Part shown: positions 1-7,673 of the stretch, in pieces | Numbering within the stretch: position 1 is the stretch's first letter | Layout: each line of letters starts with the position of its first letter | Origin: Phoronis pallida | Taxonomy: Eukaryota > Phoronida > Phoronidae | Direction of reading: 5' to 3' | Length of the DNA stretch: 10,662 nucleotides | NCBI GenBank assembly: GCA_028565715.1 | Contig: JAOXYC010230015.1 | Location: 1 to 10,662 of the forward strand | The notes under the pieces: model-generated | What the model was told of the DNA's origin: nothing | Databases searched by the model: none | What the model saw: the letters and a program-made list of their open reading frames with translations, nothing else | Translations under genes and position numbers: made by a program

Positions 1-577
1 AAACACCCCAATCTGTCGAACGATAGTGTTATTTAGCAAATTCATTTCGCAAACAACGCGGAGACCGTCACTTTAACGATTTAAAGTGCAAAACACACAA
101 GAGTCAAATACATGTATGTAAGCTAGAATGACGGTCTATGCCCCTTTAAATGTCTAGGGTGCAAAAAGAAGAAGGCATTCCGGCGGATGTCGGATTAAAG
201 GTTAGGTGACATAACGCTAAAAAAAATATGAAAAAGGCAAAATGCCTTAAAATTGCTAAGGGGTAACTTGATATTTCAATCAAAAGGCCACGTTTCTTGA
301 AATCACTAATGGTCCTAGCTACGGGCATGGGTTTTCTTAAAAGAAGAAAAGTCAACCACTGAAAAACAATTTTCAGTGCATAATGCTTTACAGTGACTAA
401 AGGTTTCCAAATGACGGAATATATATATGTAATTTTTGTCACGCACAAGATGTTCTTTTATTTTCGTAGTAAGTTGGCAAAATGTTTCGCCAATATATGT
501 TGATGTGCAACCTGCACTTTTAAATTCATAGACTACCCGAGACTATCCTTTAGATTTGAAGAAACGTGAGACTTTGT
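1..577. other. No gene recognised
   Basis: AT-rich sequence with a short perfect hairpin CACTTTAA-CGAT-TTAAAGTG (69-88) and a GACCGTCA/TGACGGTC pair (64-71 and 129-136). A 100-codon minus-strand frame (146-448) has no recognisable domain and is rich in F, L and K. CCTAGCTACGGGCATGGG (313-330) resembles words I associate with dispersed repeats in marine invertebrates, so decayed mobile DNA is likely. Confidence 0.5.
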
Positions 578-805
578 GGTTACAGCCCTATGTTCCGACA
601 GCCCATGTTGAGACAGCTCTATATTCAGACAGCTCTATATGTTCTAAAACGATGATTATTTTACGTGCTGTATATGTTCGGCCGACAGCTCAATGTTTCA
701 TCCCAAATCGATTTATTTCAAGGCCGGTCTTATTTGTAGAGTTGTGGGAGCATAGTGCTGTCGGAATATAGTGATGTCGGAATACACGGCTGTCAGAACA
801 CAGAG
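578..805. repeat. Degenerate inverted array of the same TTCCGACAG unit (locus A)
   Basis: Units such as CCTATGTTCCGACAG (587-601) and CTCTATATTCAGACAG (617-632) occupy the left part. Inverted units (GTGCTGTCGGAATATAG, ATGTCGGAATACACGG, CTGTCAGAACACAG) occupy 752-805, with about 95 bp of unrelated sequence between. It begins GGTTACAGC, matching the inverted edge of locus B at 6464. Fewer and more mutated units suggest an older or truncated copy of the same family. Confidence 0.65.
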
Positions 806-1376
806 GAGTCTCCAGACGTAATGTATGTCCCGAATACCCGGGCGAAATGCAAGGCTGATGTTAAGACCGGAGCCAGACGGGGCAGACAATAATTTTCTTC
901 TTAAACTCAATGAAAGTATGCATCTTTTAAGATTAAAATTATCAAAAACTCGACTTGAGTGGCCAGATTAAACATATATTGTTGACTTTGTCAATTTAGT
1001 CGTGTTCCACACTGGTTTTCGAAACTTTTTGTCATGCCATCAATGAATAATCCGCTATATTAAAAATCAAGAAAAACATCTTTTTAAAATAACAGGATGA
1101 TGATTATGATGTGTGCAGAATTTCATAGTCACAGCTTTGACAATTTTAATGAAATTACTGTAAGTTAAAAAGCTTGAAACACAATTTTGTCACCTGATAG
1201 TTCTGTTTTTTTTTACGACATTTATGCTCAAACGACCTTAAAAAAACAGTGTTACATATTACGGACCGGTTTTCTTATTCCAGAATTGTCTTGGCATGAA
1301 GCCAAACATCTGAGCAATCCGATACAGCTCTGAAGATTTAGGGCCGATTCCAGTATTCGCATACTGTCATTTTGGG
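806..1376. other. No gene recognised
   Basis: Intergenic-looking, AT-rich sequence with poly-T and poly-A runs. A CCCGAATACCCGGGCG stretch (829-844) is locally GC-rich. No open frame, repeat or RNA structure stands out. Confidence 0.5.
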
Positions 1377-1515
1377 GGTTTTTATCCTGCCCATCTGTCA
1401 TATTCATACTATATTTTTGTAACTTTTATCTAGTCGTCATAATAGATGACATTTTACTACAACCAACCCTTATTTTATTCTTCTTCTCTAACCTCGAAAT
1501 ATCGATCTCTATAAA
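1377..1515 (+). repeat. Direct repeat copy 1 (~139 bp)
   Basis: Runs from GGTTTTTATCCTGCCC to ATCGATCTCTATAAA and matches 2156-2299 with a handful of substitutions and a 5-bp length difference. Both copies have the same orientation, about 780 bp apart. No protein coding is evident. The pair could be a terminal direct repeat of a small element, or a segmental duplication. Confidence 0.75.
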
Positions 1516-2155
1516 TAACATTTAAACCCTTAAAGGTGTACATCGCTACTTACGAATGTAAAATTATCAACTATTGAATGAGGCCAATTACGTTGGAATT
1601 TTTGTAACACATTGCATCCTAACATTCACCTGAACAAATAACTAGCTTCGCTCCTTCCGGAAATCTCTATATTAGGCGGCATATGCGCCGATGAAATATC
1701 TTGGAGGGAGACTAGATAACTGAGATCAACTGTAACGCGCGAGCTTTGTGTTATCGATAAAGAATGAAGGTAGTAACACATATTGGCAACGAAAAATGAT
1801 CAAACTGTGTTAAAGAAACGAATGAAATAGCCGTATTTCAATAATTCATAATTCGACATTCGTAAGTAACGATGTACGCCTTTAAATATATTAATAGGGA
1901 CTATATTACGAGTACTACTTTTATCCTACATGTACGCCTACAAGCGTTCGTCCAATCTGAGATTAGCCCTTTGTTTTCTAAGCGTCACTTAATTGCGATT
2001 TCAAGTTGTATTTTACAAATATTGTATCTTTGGAGCAGAAAATTTTCACGGCCCTCCCACCATCCCAAGAGTGTGTATTATATATGTTACTCTTTTTCGA
2101 AACCGTCCATCCGCTTAGAGATGTTTCGGTTATCTATGTATAGTTATTACGTGGC
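1516..2155. other. Interior between the two direct repeats
   Basis: 640 bp with no gene I recognise. A 166-codon plus-strand frame begins at 1872 and runs through the second repeat copy to 2372. Its composition is rich in Y, F, I and S, as chance frames in AT-rich DNA are, and half of it is repeat sequence. Confidence 0.45.
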
Positions 2156-2299
2156 GGTTTTTATCCTGCCCATCTGTCATATTAATTTTATACTATATTT
2201 TTGTTACTTTTATCTAGTCGTCATAATATATGACATTTTACTACAACCAAACCTTGTTTTATTCTTCTGCTCTAACCTCAAAATATCGATCTCTATAAA
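2156..2299 (+). repeat. Direct repeat copy 2 (~144 bp)
   Basis: Second copy of the block at 1377-1515, with AATTTTAT-type extra bases near 2186 and single-base changes elsewhere. Similarity stops abruptly on both sides. The 640 bp between the copies shows no gene I recognise. Confidence 0.75.
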
Positions 2300-2466
2300 A
2301 ATCTTTTTCGAAGCTTACTTTTATCAAAGACCTTACAATTTTATATTTACGGTCTCTGCTTTTAATGATTAGCAACTTTTCAGGTACAGTCAATTCATGC
2401 GTAGAAACAATACCCCTCTGTAAACAACAACAAAAATCAAGCACTTTTAAAAGTAAAGAAGTGCAC

Positions 2467-2830
2467 TTAAAGATACTGTCTCCTCGTTGGTGAGGATCTT
2501 GGATCAAAATTCAAATCATCTAGAAATTGTGTGTACGAGTCCATTGATGAATATAATTAACCTGCATCTTGGTAAAAAAAATCAAAAAAAATCGGTAAAG
2601 GGGTAAATTTGAGTTTTTTATCCTAAAAAAGTGTAAATTTCAAAAACCTTGTCGTACGACAAGGTTTTTTGGGATACAAAGATCTCGAATTTAACCCTTT
2701 ACCGTTTTTTTTGAGTTTTTTTGACTATGATGCAGGTTAATTATATTCATCAAAGGACTCATACACAAAATTTCTAGTTGATTTGAATTTTTAACCCAGA
2801 TCCTCAAAAACGAGGAGACAGTATCTTTAA
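2467..2830. mobile_element. 364-bp palindromic foldback MITE flanked by TTAA
   Basis: Seen: the left end TTAAAGATACTGTCTCCTCG (2467-2486) is the exact reverse complement of the right end (2811-2830). The arms stay complementary over almost their whole length (about 175-189 bp each) with scattered mismatches and small indels. They meet in a perfect 28-bp palindrome around CCTTGTCGTACGACAAGG (2642-2669), so there is almost no loop. TTAA at both outer edges (2467-2470 and 2827-2830) can be read as the target duplication. Inferred: a piggyBac-like foldback MITE. It carries no coding capacity. A transcript crossing it would fold into a very long hairpin. Confidence 0.75.
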
Positions 2831-2899
2831 ACATTGTAAAAATCGTTTTCACTCAGTGCTGGCAAAATCCAACGCTGATATTGTTTTAGAAATAAGTGA

Positions 2900-2960
2900 A
2901 GACGCAAGTGTTCATAGTATAACGTTTCGGATGTATTCATAAATCCATCATCAGATGAGT
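2900..2960 (-). ncRNA. Hammerhead-ribozyme-like motif, left arm
   Basis: On the minus strand the sequence reads CTGATGA (2954-2948), then T and an imperfect stem-loop GGATTTAT-GA-ATACATCC, then GAAA (2928-2925) and CG. This matches the conserved core order of hammerhead ribozymes: CUGAUGA, stem II, GAAA. A candidate for the ACG...CGTC arrangement of stem III and cleavage site ends near 2901, but it would have a large loop. I could not build a convincing stem I, so activity is doubtful. Confidence 0.45.
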
Positions 2961-3114
2961 AGATACAGTCAGTTCATCACAGGAAAACAATTTCAAAAAC
3001 TGGACAGCTATATGTCACATCAAAATTCATGTGTACACTGTTTGCTGGCTCAAATACATATGCAATGACTACCACAGGTACAAAGGAAAGGAACCCACAT
3101 TTCATAACTGTATT

Positions 3115-3165
3115 TTCTCATCTGATGATGGATTTATGAATAAATCCATACTATGAACATTTGCG
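3115..3165 (+). ncRNA. Decayed hammerhead-like motif, right arm
   Basis: Plus-strand counterpart of the left-arm motif. CTGATGA (3122-3128) and the stem GGATTTAT-GA-ATAAATCC (3130-3147) are present, and the stem pairs perfectly. The following GAAACGTT of the left arm is missing: the sequence goes straight to ATACTATGAAC. Without the GAAA half of the core it should not cleave. Confidence 0.4.
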
Positions 3166-3241
3166 TCTTCCCTTATTTCTTCAACTTCATTCTTTATTAA
3201 TGGCCAAAAACTAATGTAATTGATATTGTTTTCCGATTCAT

Positions 3242-3440
3242 CATTTAGTTGTAATTTCAAGGACACATCAAATTTAAATCATTATGAACAGGCACATTTA
3301 GTGCATTCAACACTGTTAAAAATTGGTTTTGAAGTGTGTTTGGAATATGTTTCTGTTTATCCGGGTGATAATGTTTATTTTGCCGAAAAAAAAACAAATT
3401 ATGTGTTTTTGGTTGCTTGTGAGGATAATGTGAGAAAACG
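3242..3440 (+). other. Protein-like open segment of unknown identity
   Basis: Within a 92-codon plus-strand frame (3220-3498), the part before the palindrome reads like ordinary protein (for example HSTLLKIGFEV, YPGDNVYFAEKK, VACEDNVRKRF), unlike the phenylalanine- and serine-rich noise elsewhere. The frame's first codons are the edge of the adjacent mobile element, and its last 20 are palindrome sequence. It may be a captured exon or domain fragment. I cannot assign a family, and chance is possible. Confidence 0.2.
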
Positions 3441-3594
3441 GTTCCGAATCTCGGCCGGATATGTCATCATGAATTTCTTATACTCGGTCGTAATCTAATC
3501 TTTACCTCGGCAAAGCCTCGGTAAAGATTAGATTACCAACCTCGTATTAGAAAATTCATGATGACATCCCAAGTTCCAACCTTGATTAGGAACC
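3440..3594. repeat. 155-bp imperfect palindrome
   Basis: Core arms GTAATCTAATCTTTACC (3490-3506) and its exact complement (3520-3536) flank a 13-base loop. Outer parts TGTCATCATGAATTT (3462-3476) and GGTTCCGAATC (3440-3450) find partners at 3551-3566 and 3584-3594. This looks like a small foldback MITE remnant. A clear target duplication was not found. Confidence 0.65.
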
Positions 3595-4132
3595 AGTATT
3601 TCGCATTGTACGGTTCATAAGGCGAATGCTATCTTATTTGTTTCTGTGGTGTTAATGCATTCAGTCAACGCGCTAATTAATGCGGGTCTATGCCAATGGA
3701 CATGGTGCCATTTCATTGTAGGTTGCTGGTGTCTGTCCACCCGACATCAGACCATTCTTATACTTTGTCGAACCCCATAGCACTTGCTTGAACCACAGTA
3801 CCTAAGGCAGCCATTGAAAGTACATGGTCCACGTTCTCCCCAGTCTTTGCAGATACTCTGAAACATGGATTGCCTTCAATTGCTTCATCTATTGTAGCTT
3901 GATCAAGCTCTGCATCATCAGCTAAATCAGTCTTATTGCACAAGTACACTACGAAACTATTACGGTTGAACTTTTTACACAAAGTATGCCACTCCAGTGC
4001 ACACTTCAAGCTGGGTTCACTTATTATATCAATCAGAATCTAATCATTTCAAACGATATGTTTTCAAACTTTTCTTGACCAGCTGTGTCAAACACCGCAA
4101 AAGATACTTCACCTACATTTGTTGACAATTTC

Positions 4133-4136
4133 TTAA
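4133..4136. repeat. TTAA target-site duplication, left
   Basis: TTAA immediately before the AGGGGG end of the 1173-bp insert. Its partner is at 5310-5313, and the intact GTPase gene supports a single ancestral site. Confidence 0.75.
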
Positions 4137-5309
4137 AGGGGGTATAAATGCTGGTTTTCAAGGATTTTCAACCATAGTATCTGCTTACATATATGAGAAC
4201 AGTCTCTGGGAACAAATTATTTGGACTTCTTTTAAAATTTATACTTTGTTTACAATTTGGTGAAATTTGAATTGTTTTGAAAAAAAATAACCAAACCTTT
4301 GTTTTCAAAAATGGAAAAAAATCCCAGAATGATACAGGCAGTTTTTATGGATGCCATTTAACTGTATTAAAGCGACACACCTTAGCCGGTAACAATAACA
4401 AAAACTACCTCTTTTCAAACGCTAAAACAGCTGAAAAAAGTCTCTTAAGTTGCCGTTTTATAATCGCAAATGGCTCAGTAAAGATTCAACAGTCAGCAGT
4501 GAAAAGTACACCGCCCATGCTTACCTGGATTAAAATCTCGTTAAACGATTGCCTACAGTTTAGTTTTGTTATTGTTTTGATCGATCGGCCATAGCCATGT
4601 CCGTAACGCGCAATCTCTGAAATCTTGCCCATCTACGACTCGAGATACGCTTTAAGTAACACTCGGTCAGTCAGACAGAACTTCACTAAGCTTGCTATTG
4701 CAATGTTGCCTGCCAGTTGGTAACACGAGAGACTCATAGTTCAAACATGGCGAGCTCGTGCGCAAGTAAATGCGTCAGGTGCGGTATCGTGTGGGCACTT
4801 TGGCTGACGATGTGAGACAGTCGGACCCTGCAGTCAGAACATCTTTGGACTAGCGCAAATTTCAAGTTTGGGCGTAACGTTTAAAACTCGTTGCGGAGAA
4901 TTGCGATCTCAAATTTGCGTTAAATTACTTGAACTGGGCGAGAAGTGTCTATTTTTTCATTTGAATATGATAGAACACACCAAGATAAGTATTTCAAGCC
5001 ATAAATTTAAACTCTTAATGCTGTGGTTCAAAAACAATGAAATACAATGAAACTCGAAGGTGAGTTATTTTAATAATAATCAAATCTTGTCTTGGAATAA
5101 AATGACTCAATTTCAAAGATATTCACAATATAAGGTTTGTTATGTTAACAATGTTGTTTACAAACAAACCAAATAATTAACATTAATCCCATTTCCTGAA
5201 AAGGGATAGTTTTAATAATTCAGTGGTTTAAGTTTCAATAAAAGGCCAAGCGAATTGTATAAAATCAGTACGATCAAAATTTTGGACGAGTTCAGTATGT
5301 ATTCCCCCT
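4137..5309. mobile_element. 1173-bp non-autonomous TTAA-type (piggyBac-like) insertion
   Basis: Seen: the left end AGGGGGTATAAATGCTG (4137-4153) is an imperfect inverted repeat of the right end, whose complement reads AGGGGGAATACATACTG (14 of 17 match). TTAA sits on both sides (4133-4136 and 5310-5313). Taking out the insert plus one TTAA joins the flanking GTPase pseudogene in frame across SIK-KL, matching the intact gene, so the empty site is known. Known: exact TTAA duplication is typical of piggyBac-superfamily transposons. No transposase is recognisable inside. The longest open frames (4277-4594 and 4868-5050, plus strand) resemble nothing I know. A second TTAA-type end, TTAAAGCGACACACCTTAGC (4363-4382), may mark a nested fragment. 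Assignment to piggyBac rests on target site and end structure only. Confidence 0.78.
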
Positions 5310-5313
5310 TTAA
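5310..5313. repeat. TTAA target-site duplication, right
   Basis: TTAA directly after the CCCCCT right end of the insert. It pairs with 4133-4136, and the reading frame of the pseudogene resumes after it. Confidence 0.75.
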
Positions 5314-5650
5314 TGGAAAAGTCAAGCCCTATATAGTGGCCATTCCAAATGATAAAAACTCTCTGGATTCCCAGCATTCTAGCAAACAAGTTTTTCCAGT
5401 ACATGATGCCCCGACTAGAGTCATTTGAATAGAACTTTTCCATGGTTCCCTAGTGTGTTGAAGACTTTTAATGCGCACAGGTGGCGAGCAGTTGGGAAGT
5501 CTAATGCCTCCATCATTCGTTATTTTCCCTCAATTAATTAAATCTTTGTGTTCAGCAATAATCAACCTCATGTTTTCATACAAATTGTCTTGACCTTCAA
5601 TAATTGATTTTTTTGTTGCAGATACATCTCTCCGCAAGATCTTATGTGCA

Positions 5651-5960
5651 GACTGGTTTCGATGACATCACAAAGTTCAAAAAAATAATCCGACACTTGG
5701 TAAGAAAACGTAGGACTATTTTTAAACTAAAATAAATTGTTTTGCAACTTTTCATCATTGCCAGCTCTTGATTACTTTTGTTGGTCGTGGTTGTGTTGGG
5801 CCCTCAGGTACAAACTATAAGCACTGTTGAGTTTTAAAGTGTGGCGAGAGACCAAACAAAAAAAACAATTTTCAGTTATCCGTGAGTGGTTAAAGAAGCT
5901 TTACCAACTAAATAAAAAAATAAATTGAAATCGCTTTTACATCCATATTTCCTCATTTAT
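5651..5960. other. No gene recognised
   Basis: Sequence left of the hammerhead-like motif and right of the GTPase pseudogene. The GTPase similarity fades at its left edge. No open frame of note or repeat was seen. Confidence 0.45.
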
Positions 5961-5965
5961 TACAA

Positions 5966-6000
5966 CGTTTCGATATAAAATCCCTATATCATCATCCGAT
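5966..6000 (-). ncRNA. Second hammerhead-like motif beside the foldback array
   Basis: Minus strand: CGGATGA (5998-5992, one change from CTGATGA), then T, a stem GATATA...TATATC with a short loop, then GAAACGTTG (5971-5963). The layout is the same as in the 2900-2960 motif but the stem differs, so it comes from a different element copy. The core U-to-G change would be expected to impair catalysis. It lies only about 10 bp from the start of the TTCCGACAG array. Confidence 0.4.
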
Positions 6001-6008
6001 ACGGGGAC

Positions 6009-6464
6009 TGCTCTATGTTCCGACAGCTCTATGTTCCGACAACTCTATGTTCCGACAGCTTTATGTTCCGACACACTTTGATGCTCTATGTTCCGACAGC
6101 TCGATCTATATTCCGACAGCTCTATATTCCGACTGTCGGAACATAGAACCTTCCTTTTTTTCAAAAGGGTTCTATGTTCCGACAGCTCTATATTCCGACA
6201 GTTCTGTATTCAGAACATTGTCGGAATACAGAACTGTCGTAATATAGAGTTGTCGGAATATAGAGCTGTCGGAAGATAGAACCCTTTTGAAAAATAAGGG
6301 TTCTATGTTCCGACAGTCGGAACATAGAGCTGTCGGAATATATAGAGCACATAAAACACACGTCGTTTTCGGAATATAGAGCTGTCGGAACATAGTGTCG
6401 GAACATAGGGCTGTCGGAACATAGGGCTGTCGGAATAGCCTATAGAGTACATAGAGCTGTAACC
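6009..6464. repeat. Inverted array of a TATGTTCCGACAGCTC-type unit (foldback element, locus B)
   Basis: Seen: about 16-bp units (CTCTATGTTCCGACAG, with TATATTCCGACAG variants) run head to tail on the left side, and their reverse complements (CTGTCGGAACATAGAG) run on the right, centred near 6225. Smaller palindromes are nested inside, such as GTTCCGACTGTCGGAAC-like joints near 6138 and 6320. Spacers such as TTTTTCAAAAGGG (about 6160-6172) recur inverted near 6287-6297. The right edge reads GAGCTGTAACC, the complement of the GGTTACAGC that opens locus A at 578. No protein domain is present; reading frames here are translated repeat. Inferred: a foldback transposon or recombination-prone satellite. 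Confidence 0.8.
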
Positions 6465-7020
6465 AAGTACAGACAGTATCAAAACATGTTGAGAGTTATA
6501 ATAAAATGTAGTTCTTTATCCATCCAGGAAGCATGATATTAGAATAGTTATAAATCTGTTCCACTGGAATTCACCTTTATTTAATGTTGAGAGTTAACTA
6601 ACAAGTGAAAAATATATCAGGTGTCAAAAAAAGTGTCTTCAACTTTTAAAAGTTTGTATTTTTGAAAAACCTCATTAAAACTAACACAAATTTTACAGCT
6701 TCTTTATACATTCTTTTTGTATATGTCCATCAACTGAAATTTCACAAGTTTTAATAAGAAAATGTGTATTTGGCAATAATTTTAGAACGACTCCACTCAG
6801 AAAAATGTCAAAACAGACACAATTTGCATACAATTAGCTTTTCTGACAAGCAATGCTGCGTAAGCTGGTGGTGCGCATATTACATGGAGACCAAAAATTT
6901 GAGGAATTAAAGAAAACTTATGTATCTACATGGCTATTTTCAAAAAGTATTTTTAAGAGGAAACAAATATCAATATTGACCTACATGTACTTTTTACCAC
7001 ATACGGTGATCACGATCAGG
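6465..7020. other. No gene recognised
   Basis: AT-rich sequence to the right of foldback locus B. The word TTGAGAGTTA occurs twice (near 6489 and 6585). Nothing else is supported apart from the start of a low-complexity 125-codon frame at 6853. Confidence 0.45.
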
Positions 7021-7025
7021 ACGTT

Positions 7026-7153
7026 TTTTTCTCACATGATAAGTTCAATCTCAAATGTATTATTGAAAATAACACACTCTGACGGATCACTGTATTCACA
7101 CGCGACTCGTTTTTTCTTCGACAGCGCGTCGTCACTGTTTTATGTGAGAAAAA
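7026..7153. repeat. Inverted repeat TTTTTCTCACAT
   Basis: The 12-bp TTTTTCTCACAT (7026-7037) has its exact complement at 7142-7153. Together with the 7174-7246 hairpin this suggests another degenerate foldback element across about 7000-7250. A 125-codon plus-strand frame covering it (6853-7230) has no recognisable domain. Confidence 0.4.
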
Positions 7154-7173
7154 GAACAATAAACTCGTCGTCA

Positions 7174-7246
7174 TTGAATAATAAATTTCTCAAAATCCTC
7201 TTCAAAGGCTCGGATTTTGACTCATTTTGAGAAATTTATTATTCAA
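7174..7246. repeat. Perfect 23-bp stem-loop
   Basis: 7174-7196 and 7224-7246 are exact reverse complements (outer end TTGAATAATAAATTTCTC). The 27-base loop contains AAATCC and GGATTT words that allow an alternative inner pairing. On the minus strand it lies about 430 bp beyond the GTPase stop codon. Confidence 0.75.
7235..7240 (-). terminator. Candidate poly(A) signal for the GTPase gene
   Basis: TTTATT on the plus strand reads AATAAA on the minus strand, about 435 bp after the TAA at 7674. I saw no closer AATAAA. It sits in the right arm of the 23-bp stem-loop. This is a weak call, because AATAAA is frequent in AT-rich sequence. Confidence 0.25.
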
Positions 7247-7673
7247 TAACACTAGTTAATTATCCTCTATGTAGGCCTACACTTTAGTCCAACTCAGCAT
7301 GTATTCAAAAACATATTGATTTTGACACAAATCATAGCGGCATCATGCTGATTTTTTCCACACATGTACTACCAATATTGCCAAACTTCATTAATTTTTT
7401 TTTGAAAAATTCTGAATTTAAGCGGCAATTCACCCAGATGCGCTTAACAAAAAGGGAGCAGACTCTCAAGTAGCCCAGTGTTACTGTCCTTAAAAGTAAT
7501 TGTGCCAACTTTAGTTGGTGCAATGTAGTTTCTGTGATTGCCAGAAGAATACATGTATGTGTATTGCTAGACACAATAGTCAAGCTTGTTCATAATTGAA
7601 CTCATCATCTTTCAATTCAGAACTAGAAATTCTACGTAACAAATAAGCTTATCTCCATCCTCCTGATCACACA
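7247..7673. other. Downstream flank of the GTPase gene
   Basis: Likely 3'-UTR and spacer on the minus strand. It contains the palindrome GTAGGCCTAC (7271-7280). An 83-codon minus-strand frame (7332-7583) shows no recognisable domain. Confidence 0.4.

Larger units (their letters stand above)
2888..3220. mobile_element. Inverted-repeat element with hammerhead-like arms (probable Penelope-like remnant)
   Basis: Seen: the left arm 2888-2968 and right arm 3109-3182 are reverse complements with a few differences, around about 140 bp of unrelated sequence. The 12-bp word TGATATTGTTTT stands directly before the left arm (2876-2887) and again at 3221-3232, so it may be the target duplication. About 38 bp between the right arm and the repeat has no counterpart on the left. 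Both arms contain a CTGATGATGG...ATCC block; the left arm also has GAAACG (see the ribozyme entry). Known: Penelope-like retroelements carry hammerhead motifs in their terminal repeats and often insert as inverted or truncated copies. No reverse transcriptase or GIY-YIG reading frame is present here. Confidence 0.6.
3758..5650 (-). pseudogene. Broken, 5'-truncated second copy of the coiled-coil GTPase gene
   Basis: Two blocks, 3758-4132 and 5314-about 5650, align in order to residues about 135-377 of the intact gene at 7674-8807. Block 2 keeps part of the coiled coil (a QDNLYENM match to QSNLFENM) and a P-loop GASCTGKT. Block 1 keeps DTAGQE, NKTD and SAK. Breaks seen: about 4 extra bases near 5533-5537, followed by a stop; a frameshift near 5500; 2 extra bases near 5330, which put a stop after GMATI; a 1173-bp TTAA insert (4137-5309); and a deletion of about 16 bases near 4040 between EMIR and LIDI. 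The membrane segments and first half of the coiled coil are absent, with similarity fading beyond 5650. An 83-codon frame (3758-4009) stays open and ends in TAA, but it lacks G1-G3 and is unlikely to be a functional GTPase. The copy retains more canonical switch motifs than the intact gene. Confidence 0.88.

Noticed and set aside
556-910. Frames of 71 and 65 codons
   Set aside because: They lie mostly in the degenerate repeat of locus A and share its repeat peptides.
1872-2372. 166-codon plus-strand frame
   Set aside because: Biased composition, no domain, and half of it is a direct repeat copy.
3758-4009. A functional 83-residue protein
   Set aside because: It has only G4 and G5 of a GTPase and is the intact tail of a frameshifted copy.
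4137-5309. The insert as an intron of the GTPase copy
   Set aside because: Its ends are AGGGGG inverted repeats with TTAA duplications, not GT...AG at the junctions.
5228-5443. 71-codon minus-strand frame starting MEKFYSN
   Set aside because: Mostly an out-of-frame reading of the pseudogene P-loop region that runs into the TTAA insert; the frame matching the family is a different one.
6047-6406. Four overlapping open frames on both strands rich in YVPTALYSDSS-type sequence
   Set aside because: They are translations of the inverted TTCCGACAG array; the same peptide repeats appear in several frames and strands.
6009-6464. CRISPR-like array
   Set aside because: Units are contiguous, variable and in both orientations with no unique spacers, and the context is animal.
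6853-7230. 125-codon plus-strand frame
   Set aside because: No recognisable domain, AT-driven composition, and it runs through inverted repeats.
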